From the NCBI GenBank assembly GCA_027485995.1, contig JAIXPW010000017.1:1-64000 (forward strand): a stretch of DNA of 64,000 nucleotides, read 5' to 3'. This document shows, in pieces, positions 50,180 through 59,456 of the stretch (positions are counted from its first letter, which is position 1; each line of letters starts with the position of its first letter). The notes below the pieces were generated by a model that was given only the letters and a program-made list of their open reading frames with translations, had not been told where the DNA came from and did not search any database. Source of the DNA: Verrucomicrobiaceae bacterium (GTDB lineage Bacteria > Verrucomicrobiota > Verrucomicrobiia > Verrucomicrobiales > Akkermansiaceae). Both the position numbers and the translations under genes were made by a program.

Positions 50180-53100
50180 ATGAAAGCCACCCTTCCAACT
50201 CACCGCAGACCGGACCGTGGATTCAGCCTGATCGTCACACTCGTCATGATGGTGCTTCTCACCGTCATCGCGCTTGGGCTTCTGACCCTCTCAACCATCA
50301 CCCTTCGATCAGCAGGTCAGTCCGATGCCTCTGCGGTCGCCAGGAACAACGCCCGACTGGCCCTGATGCTGGCAATCGGCGAACTTCAGAAATCCCTTGG
50401 ACCCGACAAGGCCATCACCGCCAATTCGGAAATCCTTTCCGCCAACCCTGCAAAACCCCGGATGTCCGGAGCCTGGGAGTCCTGGGACTACAATCCAAAC
50501 GCCACCACGGTCAACTATGCCAGTGAGAAGACCAGCCGCTTCCGTCGCTGGCTGGTCTCCACTCCGGAACCTTCCGATGCGATCAACCGCAACTTCGCCA
50601 CCACCCCGTGGACCGGCCAGACGGTCGAACTCGTTGGCAACAACTCGCTAGGCGGCAACGCCCAGGCCAGCGACAAGTCCGTCGCAGGTCTCGTGCCCGT
50701 CTCGATGAACGGCAAGGTCCAGGGCTCATACGCCTGGCATGTGTCCGACGAATCCGTGAAGGCCCGCATCAATCTTTACCGGAAGCCAAGCAACACCTCG
50801 GACACCGTCTGGCAAAAGCGGGCCATGCTCACCGGACATCGCCCGGATACCTCCGTCATGAAAGGACCCAATGGCGGCGATCTGGGCTTCCTTCCGAATG
50901 ACCTGACTTCGACCGCTTTCACCGCAGCCCAGGAAACCACGGGCAAGATCACCGACCTCGAACAGGTGAACCTCATGAACTCGGCCGGAACCATCCGCCA
51001 GTTCCGCAACGATGTGACTCCCAATTCACTCGGCATCCTCACCGACGTGCGGCGCGGACAGCTCAAGCAGGACCTCTCGTCGATCTTCGAGATGACCACC
51101 TCACTGAACTCGATCGTGCTGCCGACGGAGTTCAACAACCGGCGTCTCTACCAGTCCACTCACAACATCACCGGCGTCTCGGACCCCTACTGGAGCGCCC
51201 TTTCGGGCTACTACAACTGCTTCCGGAGCATCACCACCCCGGATAGCAATCCCACCTTCTACCAGTTCCCGTCTGAACAGGTTACGCTCGGCACGATGGC
51301 CGCACCCAAGCGATTTTTCCCCGGTCCGGTCATCGCCAAGGTCGAAGCCCTTTTCAGCTATGCGACCCGGGACGCTCACGGCGGTTGGCCCAATACGCTT
51401 GGCAACACTGATCCCAAGTTGAAGTTCATGGGTCACTTGATCTACACCCCGCTGGTTACCCTTCACAATCCCTACAACGTCTCCATCTCCTTTGACACCA
51501 TGGAGATGACCATCCGCAACATCCCGATCGCCTTCAACATGATCGTCAACGACAAGCCACAGAGCAGCAAGCCTGTGCCCCTGACGGACATGTTTGTTTA
51601 TGACTCGGATCGCCGCGAAAAGGCATTCACCCTCAACATCGGCAACTGGTCCAGCCCAACAAGCTCCACCACCTCCGGCCCCATCGTCCTGAAGCCCGGG
51701 CAAACCCTCGTCTGCGGTCCTTATCTCGATCCGGGTGCCAGCTTCAGCAACACCATGGGAACGCCATTCTTCGACTGGCAGAACAATGTGACCGGCTCCT
51801 CCAGTCTTCCGATCAAGGCCAGGCCCGGCTTTCGCGGTGCCTGTGTCGGATTCGATGTGGACTGGATCACCCCAACCCACCTGAGTTCGGGACAGCAGAC
51901 CGACGGCAACAACGGAGTCATGGGACTCCGCGACACTGATTCGATCGCGATGGATTACAAGATCCAGCAGCCTTCCTTCGGCCTCAACACCGAGTTCCAG
52001 GTCACCGCCAAGATCACCACCCAGAACCGAACCTTCGAATATGGCGGTCTGAGCTTCACCTATCAGGACCAGTCGACTTTGGATCGGTTTTTCCCGAAGA
52101 CCTACCGTTTTCCGACCAGTGGACCCACCACGGTCGCAAAAACCTATGTTCCGAACACGGAACCGGTGAAAGATCATATCCTCGCCAAAACCTTCGCTAT
52201 TTTCTCCGCTTATGCCCGTACCACCAGCGGCGGAGTTTATGAAACAGGGAAGCGGACCCTCACCAATGGAGCAACCAATTCCCTGCTCAACGGAGCACTC
52301 GCTGGTAAGCCCTTCCTGTTTCACAATCCCGCCCGTGGAATTGTCAGCTTGAACCTCAGAAGTGAGAAGCCAGGCGGGCAGTCCCATGAGCTGAACTTCC
52401 AGCCTCTCTTGGGCTCGGCCGACGACGTGTTCGAACTCGATTCTTTGTCTCGCACCTTCGCCATCACCGGCAACACCAAAGGAAACGGCATCAAATCGGG
52501 AAGCTACCTGGAACTCCCCACCGGCCCGATGCAGACCATCGCCGACTTCCGCCGCTCGAATGCGATGACCACGCCCTACCTGCCGAACTTCGTGCAGCCG
52601 GTCGGCAACTCCCAGGTATCGCCCCTGATGTCCACCAACCGGGTGAGTCAGACGGATTCGACCATCGCCTCCTACGCGCTCCTCGACCAGTCGGTCCTGG
52701 CCAATCACGCGCTCTACGACCGCTTCTATTTCTCGACCTTTGCGACCTACGCGAAAAGCACGCCCGCTGTGGCATTCGACAACTTCATGAACACGGACAC
52801 GCCGCTGATTTCCCAGGCCTACCAGCCCTATCTTCCGGAAGGCCGTACCGCTCAGACGGCCAACGCCGAACTCTTTGCCTCCGGCAAACCGAAAACTGAC
52901 GCCTACAAGTTCGCCGCCGAGTATCAGCTCGTCAAAGGTCCCTTCAACGTCAACTCCACCAGTGTGCAGGCGTGGAAGGCCGTCCTTGCCTCGATGAACA
53001 AGAGTGACATGGTCACGCTCTGGGCAACCAGTGCTGCGGTTGAGACCATCAAGACAGCTGGCATTCCAATTCCCTCCATGTCGCTGGTAAACGGAGGCCT

Positions 53101-53764
53101 CGCCAACAACGGAACTGTGACAGCTGGAAAAATCGACAACGTTCGCACCAACGAGTGGAATGGCTATCGGGAACTGACAACCACGGAACTGGAAGCCCTC
53201 GCAAACAGCATCGTCGATCAGGTCCGTCTCCGGGGACCCTTCCTTTCCATGTCTGAATTCGTCAATCGCCAGGTCGGACCGGAATCGGATCTGTCCCGGA
53301 GCGGAGCACTGGAGGCCGCCATCACCGCTTCGAAGATCAATGACAACGTCTTCAAGGATCAAACCGTCTATGCTCCGATCACGTTGGCAGACATCACCTC
53401 GAATACGAATCTCTACAACTACAAGACCCCAGCCGCATCGGTCGGCAATCCTGCCGCTGGTGCACCAGGCTGGATCAGCCAAGGCGACCTGATGCGTGTG
53501 ATTGAGCCAACTGCAACCGTCCGCTCCGATACGTTCGTGGTCCGAACCTGTGGTCAGGCCCAGGACTCGAACGGCAACATCACCGCCCGTGCCTACCTCG
53601 AAGCCGTGGTTCAACGCATCCCCGAGTATGTGGTTTCCGACACCGGAGCAAATCGCCCCTCGGCAAACGCCTACACGGATGCCACCGTCTCGCAGGACAA
53701 CAGGTTCTTCGGCCGCCGCATGAAGGTGGTCTCCTTCCGTTGGCTCTCCAGCTCAGAAATCTGA
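50180..53764 (+). CDS. PilX-like giant pilin-type protein (Verru_Chthon cassette A-like)
   Basis: 1,194 residues. The N-terminus is a type IV prepilin-like signal: basic leader, RGFSLIVTLVMMVLLTVIALGLLTLS and a polar helix ending at ALMLAIGELQKSLGPDKAI. The remainder (about 1,100 residues) is a repetitive beta-rich surface region with many Thr/Ser/Asn-Gly. Such huge PilX-like proteins are common in Verrucomicrobia and are thought to be assembled or displayed by a type II/IV-like system; the role is not known. Start MKATLP is preferred to GTG 50144. Confidence 0.78.
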   Translation: MKATLPTHRRPDRGFSLIVTLVMMVLLTVIALGLLTLSTITLRSAGQSDASAVARNNARLALMLAIGELQKSLGPDKAITANSEILSANPAKPRMSGAWESWDYNPNATTVNYASEKTSRFRRWLVSTPEPSDAINRNFATTPWTGQTVELVGNNSLGGNAQASDKSVAGLVPVSMNGKVQGSYAWHVSDESVKARINLYRKPSNTSDTVWQKRAMLTGHRPDTSVMKGPNGGDLGFLPNDLTSTAFTAAQETTGKITDLEQVNLMNSAGTIRQFRNDVTPNSLGILTDVRRGQLKQDLSSIFEMTTSLNSIVLPTEFNNRRLYQSTHNITGVSDPYWSALSGYYNCFRSITTPDSNPTFYQFPSEQVTLGTMAAPKRFFPGPVIAKVEALFSYATRDAHGGWPNTLGNTDPKLKFMGHLIYTPLVTLHNPYNVSISFDTMEMTIRNIPIAFNMIVNDKPQSSKPVPLTDMFVYDSDRREKAFTLNIGNWSSPTSSTTSGPIVLKPGQTLVCGPYLDPGASFSNTMGTPFFDWQNNVTGSSSLPIKARPGFRGACVGFDVDWITPTHLSSGQQTDGNNGVMGLRDTDSIAMDYKIQQPSFGLNTEFQVTAKITTQNRTFEYGGLSFTYQDQSTLDRFFPKTYRFPTSGPTTVAKTYVPNTEPVKDHILAKTFAIFSAYARTTSGGVYETGKRTLTNGATNSLLNGALAGKPFLFHNPARGIVSLNLRSEKPGGQSHELNFQPLLGSADDVFELDSLSRTFAITGNTKGNGIKSGSYLELPTGPMQTIADFRRSNAMTTPYLPNFVQPVGNSQVSPLMSTNRVSQTDSTIASYALLDQSVLANHALYDRFYFSTFATYAKSTPAVAFDNFMNTDTPLISQAYQPYLPEGRTAQTANAELFASGKPKTDAYKFAAEYQLVKGPFNVNSTSVQAWKAVLASMNKSDMVTLWATSAAVETIKTAGIPIPSMSLVNGGLANNGTVTAGKIDNVRTNEWNGYRELTTTELEALANSIVDQVRLRGPFLSMSEFVNRQVGPESDLSRSGALEAAITASKINDNVFKDQTVYAPITLADITSNTNLYNYKTPAASVGNPAAGAPGWISQGDLMRVIEPTATVRSDTFVVRTCGQAQDSNGNITARAYLEAVVQRIPEYVVSDTGANRPSANAYTDATVSQDNRFFGRRMKVVSFRWLSSSEI

Positions 53765-53771
53765 TTCACCC

Positions 53772-54500
53772 ATGATCAAGTCAAAGTCCCTGCTCCTTCT
53801 GGCTCTTCTCGCATTCCCGGTCGTAGGCCTCGCCCAACAGGCCCCTTCAGGAGCCCCAGGTTTCCAGATCCGTGCCGTCCTTCACGATCCAGTCAATCCC
53901 GCAGCCGAACTTTACCTGCCGGATCAGACCGGGCGACTGGTGAAACTCAACCTTCAGCCTGAAGGACTTGTGGACCCCCAGAGCACCACGCTCATCAATG
54001 GCTCGGTGATGCTCTTCAACTCCGACAAGGTGGATCCAAGAAAGCCGGAAGCAGCCTCCGCCCTCGCCGCCACCATCGCCGTGCCGCAGAATTGCGCTCA
54101 TGGCATCCTGATCGTGGTGCCGTCTCCACCCAATACCAAACCAGCCTACCGCGGGGTGTTCATGGACGACAGTCCAGCGGCCTTCCCGAAGGGAGAATCA
54201 AAGGTCATCAGTCTCATCCCCGTGGAGTCCGCGATCGAGGCAGGAGAGCACAAGCTGCCGATCCACCCTGGGAAAATCACCAACGTCCCACCGGTCACCA
54301 AGCGGGATGAATTCAACAATGCCCAAACCAACTTTTACTACCGCGAGGGCGAATCCTGGGTCGCCTTCACCGAGCGCCAACTGAAGTATCACGACAGATA
54401 TCGACGGATCTTCATCGTTTACGCCACTCCCGGTGCCACACAGCCCTCCGTCAGGACCGTGCTCGACTCCGCCCCTGCCGCGCTGCCAAAGTCGGAGTGA
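53772..54500 (+). CDS. Secreted hypothetical protein, partner of the PilX-like gene
   Basis: 242 residues with a signal peptide (LLLLALLAFPVVGLAQ). The mature protein is beta-rich with two similar stretches: PAYRGVFMDDSPAAFPKGE and SVRTVLDSAPAALPKSE, which suggest an internal repeat. It lies 7 bp after the PilX-like gene and so is probably co-transcribed. No family name can be given. Confidence 0.7.
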   Translation: MIKSKSLLLLALLAFPVVGLAQQAPSGAPGFQIRAVLHDPVNPAAELYLPDQTGRLVKLNLQPEGLVDPQSTTLINGSVMLFNSDKVDPRKPEAASALAATIAVPQNCAHGILIVVPSPPNTKPAYRGVFMDDSPAAFPKGESKVISLIPVESAIEAGEHKLPIHPGKITNVPPVTKRDEFNNAQTNFYYREGESWVAFTERQLKYHDRYRRIFIVYATPGATQPSVRTVLDSAPAALPKSE

Positions 54501-54579
54501 ACCCGATGTTGGGCTCAGCATTCCGCTGATTTTACAACTTTTTGCGACCGTTTTCCCTCCGGGCGGTTATAGTCCTAGC

Positions 54580-56169
54580 ATGACTTCCCGGCGCTGGATT
54601 CTTTTCCCCCTGCTTTTCGCCGCCCTGGCGACCGGAGGATACTTCATTGCCCGGACGGCCGAGGTCGGAAAACCCGCCGCTACCAAGCCACCGACTCCAC
54701 CGCGCGACCCCTATGCCGGACTGGAGAATCAGCCCAGAAAACTCGTCAGCGATGAGCGTCCGGAGCCGAAGGCCAGGCTCGACACCGAGGCACTCGAAAA
54801 AGGAGCCATCGCCGGCCAGCGCTCGCTGGTCTTTGCGGATCGTGAGTCGATGGAGCGCTTTCTCGCGAAGATCAAGGGCAAGGGCATCGCGGTTCTGGGC
54901 CGGATCGATGCCTTGAAGGCCCTCCGCGTCGGCTTCCTCAGTGCCGCCGAACTCGCCGCCCTGCTCGAAGGCACCGAGAAGACCGGATTCATTTTCCCCA
55001 TCATCGTGCCGGAGTTGCCCGAAGGCACCATCCAGCCCGGAGCCGTGCCGTTCGGAAACAGCCTGGCTTCCTGGCTCGGCATCAATGGTTACGACCGCTC
55101 CACTTGGGGCAATGGCGTTCTGGTCGCCGTCCTCGACACCGGCGTCTCCGCCGCCTCGTCCGCCGCCTCTCGAATGCGCCAGATTTCCCTCGTCGATTTT
55201 CCCTCGGACCCATCCCAGCTCAATGGCCATGGCACGGCCGTCAGTTCGCTGATCCTCAACGTCGCCCCCTCAGCCTCCATCCTCTCGATCCGGGTGGCCG
55301 ATGACAATGGCTCGTCCAACAGCTTCCTCATCGCCCAGGGAATCCTCGCCGCCGTCGATGGCGGGGCCAAGGTCATCAACATCTCGATGGGCGGCGACGG
55401 CTACAGCTCGATCCTTCAGAGCGCCGTCGAATACGCCCAGGAGCGTGGCGTGGTGATCGTCGCCGCAGCCGGCAACAACGGCATCAACCAGATCGCCCAG
55501 CCAGCGGCCCTTCCCGGGGTGATCGCAGTCGGCGCGGTCGATGCCAGTGGCGACCACCTCCTTTTCTCCAACACCGGCAGCAACCTCACCGCCGCCGCTC
55601 CCGGATACGCGCTCAACGCCGAGGGCATCGACGGCGGCACGGTCTCCTTCACCGGCACCTCCGCCAGCGTGCCCGTGCAGGTCGGCGCGATCGTCGCCAC
55701 GATGTCGAACAACATCAACCAGTCCCTCAACGCCACCAACGCCGCCGCGCTCGTCTCCAGCAACCTCAACGAAGCCGGTGCCCCCGGAGCCGACCCACTT
55801 TATGGCGGCGGACTCACCGACCTCGGGCGCGTGATGGAAAGCTCCACTCCGGGCATCGTCGATGCCGCCGTGGCCTCGCAATGGGTCGTCAACGGCACCA
55901 ATGGCCTCACCCTCCAGGTCACCGTCCAGAACCAGGGCACCGCCAACCTTTTCAACCTCCCGGTCCAGGTCACGACACCTGCTGGCACGCAGTCGATGAA
56001 CGTCGGCTCCCTCGCAGCGGGAAAAACCCAGACCTTCGAGATCCGCGTCCCGGCGAGCAGCGACCCTATCACCTTTCAATCCAGCATCTCGGTGCCCGGA
56101 AACCAGACCGACGCGAACCCGAGCAACAACCGACGCGTCGATGTCTATACCCCTGCGGCGGCCCAGTAG
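54580..56169 (+). CDS. Subtilase (S8) with CARDB-like C-terminal domain
   Basis: 529 residues. Signal/anchor helix (WILFPLLFAALATGGYFIA) then a prodomain-like segment (70-160) and the S8 domain with Asp186 (VAVLDTGVS), His217 (NGHGTAVS), Asn299 (AAGNNG) and Ser361 (GTSASVP). The last 90 residues form a CARDB-like beta domain (LQVTVQNQGTANLFNLPVQV, NPSNNRRVDV). It may process the PilX-like neighbours (inference). ATG 54580 is chosen for the signal. Confidence 0.87.
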   Translation: MTSRRWILFPLLFAALATGGYFIARTAEVGKPAATKPPTPPRDPYAGLENQPRKLVSDERPEPKARLDTEALEKGAIAGQRSLVFADRESMERFLAKIKGKGIAVLGRIDALKALRVGFLSAAELAALLEGTEKTGFIFPIIVPELPEGTIQPGAVPFGNSLASWLGINGYDRSTWGNGVLVAVLDTGVSAASSAASRMRQISLVDFPSDPSQLNGHGTAVSSLILNVAPSASILSIRVADDNGSSNSFLIAQGILAAVDGGAKVINISMGGDGYSSILQSAVEYAQERGVVIVAAAGNNGINQIAQPAALPGVIAVGAVDASGDHLLFSNTGSNLTAAAPGYALNAEGIDGGTVSFTGTSASVPVQVGAIVATMSNNINQSLNATNAAALVSSNLNEAGAPGADPLYGGGLTDLGRVMESSTPGIVDAAVASQWVVNGTNGLTLQVTVQNQGTANLFNLPVQVTTPAGTQSMNVGSLAAGKTQTFEIRVPASSDPITFQSSISVPGNQTDANPSNNRRVDVYTPAAAQ

Positions 56170-56266
56170 TCTGGTGGCCCTTGGAAACAAGATTTTTCCA
56201 CGTCGGTGCCTGCCTGCGCTGAAAAGCGAGGTCGTCGTTCCAATCGGCACCGTCGGAAACGGGTGA

Positions 56267-57280
56267 TCAGGGATTCCAGACCCATCCGTCCCACAGAAGC
56301 CGATACACCCGGCTGCGCCTGATCTTGACCCGCTCGCTGAGTCGTGACCAATCCGCCCCACGCATCGCCTCCAGCGTCTCCAAGGCCAGCCATGCGGGCA
56401 GCACGGTGGCAGCGCGCATCCGACGCCGCGGCAAAGTTGCGGCATAGGCCTCGCCCTGTTGGACCCAGATGAAAGCCTTCTCAAGCCAACGCGCGTGCTG
56501 GCCTAACAAGGCCTCACGATCCTCCGGTTCCGCAACCGGCAGGTAGCAGCGTCCGGCTGCTAGATCGCCCGGCAGATCACGCAGGATGTTCACCAGTTGC
56601 AGGCCCTTGCCATAGGCGATGCCTTGTTCGAGCAACTTGTTTTCTTCCGAGTTTGAAAAGGATCGGCCTAGCGTGAGGAACCCCAGCTTCGTCCAGAACG
56701 CACCAACACAACCCGCCACCCGCCAGGCATAGTCTTCGAGCTCTTCGTCACTCTTCAGGGAAATCGGTTTGTCTTCTGAAGCCCCTTGGAAGCGCTCCAG
56801 ATCGAGCTGTTGGCCGGAAATGATGATCGCGACCACTTCCCTGACGAGTGCTGCCTCATCCTTCGGCATGGAGGCCAGCCAGATCAGGATTTCATCACCG
56901 CGTTCCAACAGGATCGCCTCGCGTGGATCCGCAGCCGATTTCAAGGCTGTCTCGTTTCCGAGACCAGCCGCCGTGCCGCATCGAACGGCCTCGCCATATC
57001 TCGCCAGCAAGGCCAGCCGCTCGGCCACGGGAATCGCGGCCGTGTCCGCGATGGTGTCGCTCGTCCTCGCCAGCAGATAGCCCAGGCTCGCGGCTCCGCG
57101 CATCGGAGCGGGTAGCAGGCGCAGCGTCAGATAGAAGGAGCGCGAAACGCCCTTCAGCACCGTGGTTTGCAGATCGCCGCTCACGGCCAGAGCAGACCAG
57201 CCCGGACGCAGCGACGCAAAGCCAGAGTGCCGGGAAGTTGATTTCAGCCGATGACCCCTCGATTGCAGCTTGCCGCCCAT
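56267..57280 (-). CDS. Squalene/phytoene synthase family protein
   Basis: 337 residues of the trans-isoprenyl diphosphate synthase head-to-head family. First Asp-rich motif ARTSDTIADT; second GLQLVNILRDLPGDLAAGRCYLP. It condenses two prenyl diphosphates to squalene or phytoene; the product is unclear, and no hopanoid or carotenoid genes are adjacent. The first 40 residues are probably not conserved, and a later start is possible. Confidence 0.85.
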   Translation of the reverse strand: MGGKLQSRGHRLKSTSRHSGFASLRPGWSALAVSGDLQTTVLKGVSRSFYLTLRLLPAPMRGAASLGYLLARTSDTIADTAAIPVAERLALLARYGEAVRCGTAAGLGNETALKSAADPREAILLERGDEILIWLASMPKDEAALVREVVAIIISGQQLDLERFQGASEDKPISLKSDEELEDYAWRVAGCVGAFWTKLGFLTLGRSFSNSEENKLLEQGIAYGKGLQLVNILRDLPGDLAAGRCYLPVAEPEDREALLGQHARWLEKAFIWVQQGEAYAATLPRRRMRAATVLPAWLALETLEAMRGADWSRLSERVKIRRSRVYRLLWDGWVWNP

Positions 57281-57346
57281 GCCGCTTGGCCTAGCGTCCG
57301 GTTCGTTGGATCAGAATCGTTCCCATCACGCAACCTCATCAACCCT

Positions 57347-58273
57347 GTGAGAGAAAAGCTTGAGCTATTGAATCAGCGCATGACCGCCACCGTGCTGGGC
57401 GCGGAAGTGCCAGCCCAACTCCTGCTTGTGGCCCTGCTTTCGAATGGCCACGTGCTGATCCAGGGCGCACCGGGGGTTGGAAAAACGACCCTGGCCAAGA
57501 CGCTGGCGAGTTGCATCGATGGCTCCTTCAGCCGCATCCAGTTCACTCCTGATCTCCTTCCTGCGGACATCCTCGGATACTCCATTTACCATCAGGGAAG
57601 CGGCCAGTTCCAGTTCACTCCAGGTCCGGTGTTTCGAAACATCGTGCTGGCGGATGAGATCAATCGGGCGAGCCCGCGGATTCAAAGCGCGCTGCTGGAA
57701 TGCATGAACGAGCAGCAGGTGACGGTGGATGGCGTGACGCGAAAACTGGAAGCGCCCTTCCTTGTCGTCGCCACCCAGAACAATCTTTACTCTTCCGGCA
57801 CCTTCCCCCTTCCCGAGCCGCAACTCGACCGATTCCTCCTCAGCATCACCATGACGATGCCGGATGTGGAAACTCAAACCAACCTGCTCCAGCTCCACGT
57901 CCAGCGCGCCCACAGCCCATCGTCCGTGGATCCCATCCTCCACGTGGACGATGTCCGGGCCATGCAGGCGGAGGTGTCCCGGATCCAGGTGAACGAACGC
58001 GTGTGCCGCTACATTGCCAATCTCTGCGAGGAAGTTCGCAAGCAGGAGGCGGGCCGGGGCGGCCCCTCCGCGCGGGCCTCGATTGCGATCCTGCGCGCCG
58101 CCCAGGCCATGGCTTATCTAACAGGAAGCAGCGCGGTCCATCCGGATCATGTGAAGGCGGTGGCCGCACCTGTGATGTCCCACCGGATTCACGGCAAGGA
58201 TTCGCGTCAAGGTCAGGCCATCGATCCGGAACAGCTCATCGCCCACGTGTTGCAGCATCTGCCAGTCCCCTGA
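57347..58273 (+). CDS. MoxR-type AAA+ ATPase
   Basis: 308 residues from GTG 57347. Walker A GAPGVGKTT, Walker B IVLADEINRASPR, sensor region ATQNNLYSSGTFPLPEPQLDRF. MoxR ATPases act as chaperone-like factors for envelope or metalloprotein assembly, usually in an operon with DUF58 and transglutaminase proteins, as here. ATG 57380 is an alternative start. Confidence 0.88.
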   Translation: MREKLELLNQRMTATVLGAEVPAQLLLVALLSNGHVLIQGAPGVGKTTLAKTLASCIDGSFSRIQFTPDLLPADILGYSIYHQGSGQFQFTPGPVFRNIVLADEINRASPRIQSALLECMNEQQVTVDGVTRKLEAPFLVVATQNNLYSSGTFPLPEPQLDRFLLSITMTMPDVETQTNLLQLHVQRAHSPSSVDPILHVDDVRAMQAEVSRIQVNERVCRYIANLCEEVRKQEAGRGGPSARASIAILRAAQAMAYLTGSSAVHPDHVKAVAAPVMSHRIHGKDSRQGQAIDPEQLIAHVLQHLPVP

Positions 58274-58287
58274 CACCCCTCGATGCC

Positions 58288-59451
58288 GTGCCGAAGGTTG
58301 ATACCAAGCCCGCGGTCCGCAATGATCGCCCTCGATTGACTCCACGCGGCGTCGGACTTCTGGCCATTTCCTCCCTGGCGATGATCCATGGGTGTTCGTC
58401 AACGGAGGCGGGATTTGTGCATCTCGGCCTGCTTGGTCTTCTCTTGCTGGGCGGAGCTTTCGTGTGGGCAGGGCGCAACCTGCGGAATCTTTCCTGCTCC
58501 AGAATCACCCCGACCTCTGCCTTCGCCGGTCAGTATTTCCCGCTCAAGCTCACGGTGATGAATGGCCGGAGTCGCCTGGATGCCTTTGCCGTGGAGGTTG
58601 AGGACAGCGTCGCAGGACCCACTGAAAAAGGACTTCGCGCGGGCTGGCTTCAGGCGGGTGGCTCCTCCACCCGTGAGCTTCAAACACGTCTGCAAAAACG
58701 CGGCATCCTCCATCCGGCGCGGATCAGCTTCGGGAGCAGCTTTCCGCTGGGACTCTGGGAGTCGCGCATCGGACTGGAGAGCGAACTGGAAATGACGATC
58801 TTCCCACGCCCCGTTGCTCCGAAACTCTTCGAGGATCCCAATCTGATCGCCCTGCTGGAATCGAACGAGGCCGAATCGACCATGACCGACTGGGACGGGG
58901 ACTTCCATGCCCTGCGGGAGTTCCAGACGGGAGATCGTGTGAAATTGATCCACTGGCCAACCAGTGCCAGAAGCCGTCATCTGGTGGTGAGACAGTTCGA
59001 CCGCCAACTGCCAGGCCGGGTGACGCTCGTGTTTCATTCGATCCGTCCGGACCAGAAGCCGCAGCCCGCAGAGGTCTTTGAAGGCGCTCTGGAACTGCTC
59101 TGCGGAATGCTCCACCAATTGCATGGGAGGGTCATTCCCGTGGACCTGATCGCCTCTTTCAATCAGTGGGAAAGCATGTCGACCGACTCTCCAGCTCATC
59201 TCGATGCTGCGCTGCGAACCCTGGCGACGGCCAAGAGGAAGGCCGAGAGAAACCCCCATGCGCTCCACGAAGTGCTCGCGGGGGCGAAGGCTGGAGACCG
59301 GGTGATCATCCTCAGCGACGTGCCTTTGAAGGAATGGCAGGACGATTTGCCGGACCTGCCCTGCATGACCCTCTGCCTGAGCCTTGCGGAGATGTATCTC
59401 CAGCCGCCCCGCATGCGGGCGAAAGCTTCCGTTCCCAACACCCTCATTTGA
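58288..59451 (+). CDS. DUF58 domain membrane protein
   Basis: 387 residues from GTG 58288. Two hydrophobic segments near the N-terminus, then the DUF58 core with FHALREFQTGDRVKLIHWPTSARSRHLVVRQFD. Such proteins pair with MoxR and are predicted to interact with the cell envelope. The gene starts 14 bp after moxR and is followed 5 bp later by the transglutaminase gene. Confidence 0.8.
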   Translation: MPKVDTKPAVRNDRPRLTPRGVGLLAISSLAMIHGCSSTEAGFVHLGLLGLLLLGGAFVWAGRNLRNLSCSRITPTSAFAGQYFPLKLTVMNGRSRLDAFAVEVEDSVAGPTEKGLRAGWLQAGGSSTRELQTRLQKRGILHPARISFGSSFPLGLWESRIGLESELEMTIFPRPVAPKLFEDPNLIALLESNEAESTMTDWDGDFHALREFQTGDRVKLIHWPTSARSRHLVVRQFDRQLPGRVTLVFHSIRPDQKPQPAEVFEGALELLCGMLHQLHGRVIPVDLIASFNQWESMSTDSPAHLDAALRTLATAKRKAERNPHALHEVLAGAKAGDRVIILSDVPLKEWQDDLPDLPCMTLCLSLAEMYLQPPRMRAKASVPNTLI

Positions 59452-59456
59452 CGGAC

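Noticed and set aside
51101..53614. 837-codon open frame on the minus strand opposite the PilX-like gene
   Set aside because: It mirrors the real gene in a GC-rich region, has no family features, and its composition fits an antisense shadow.
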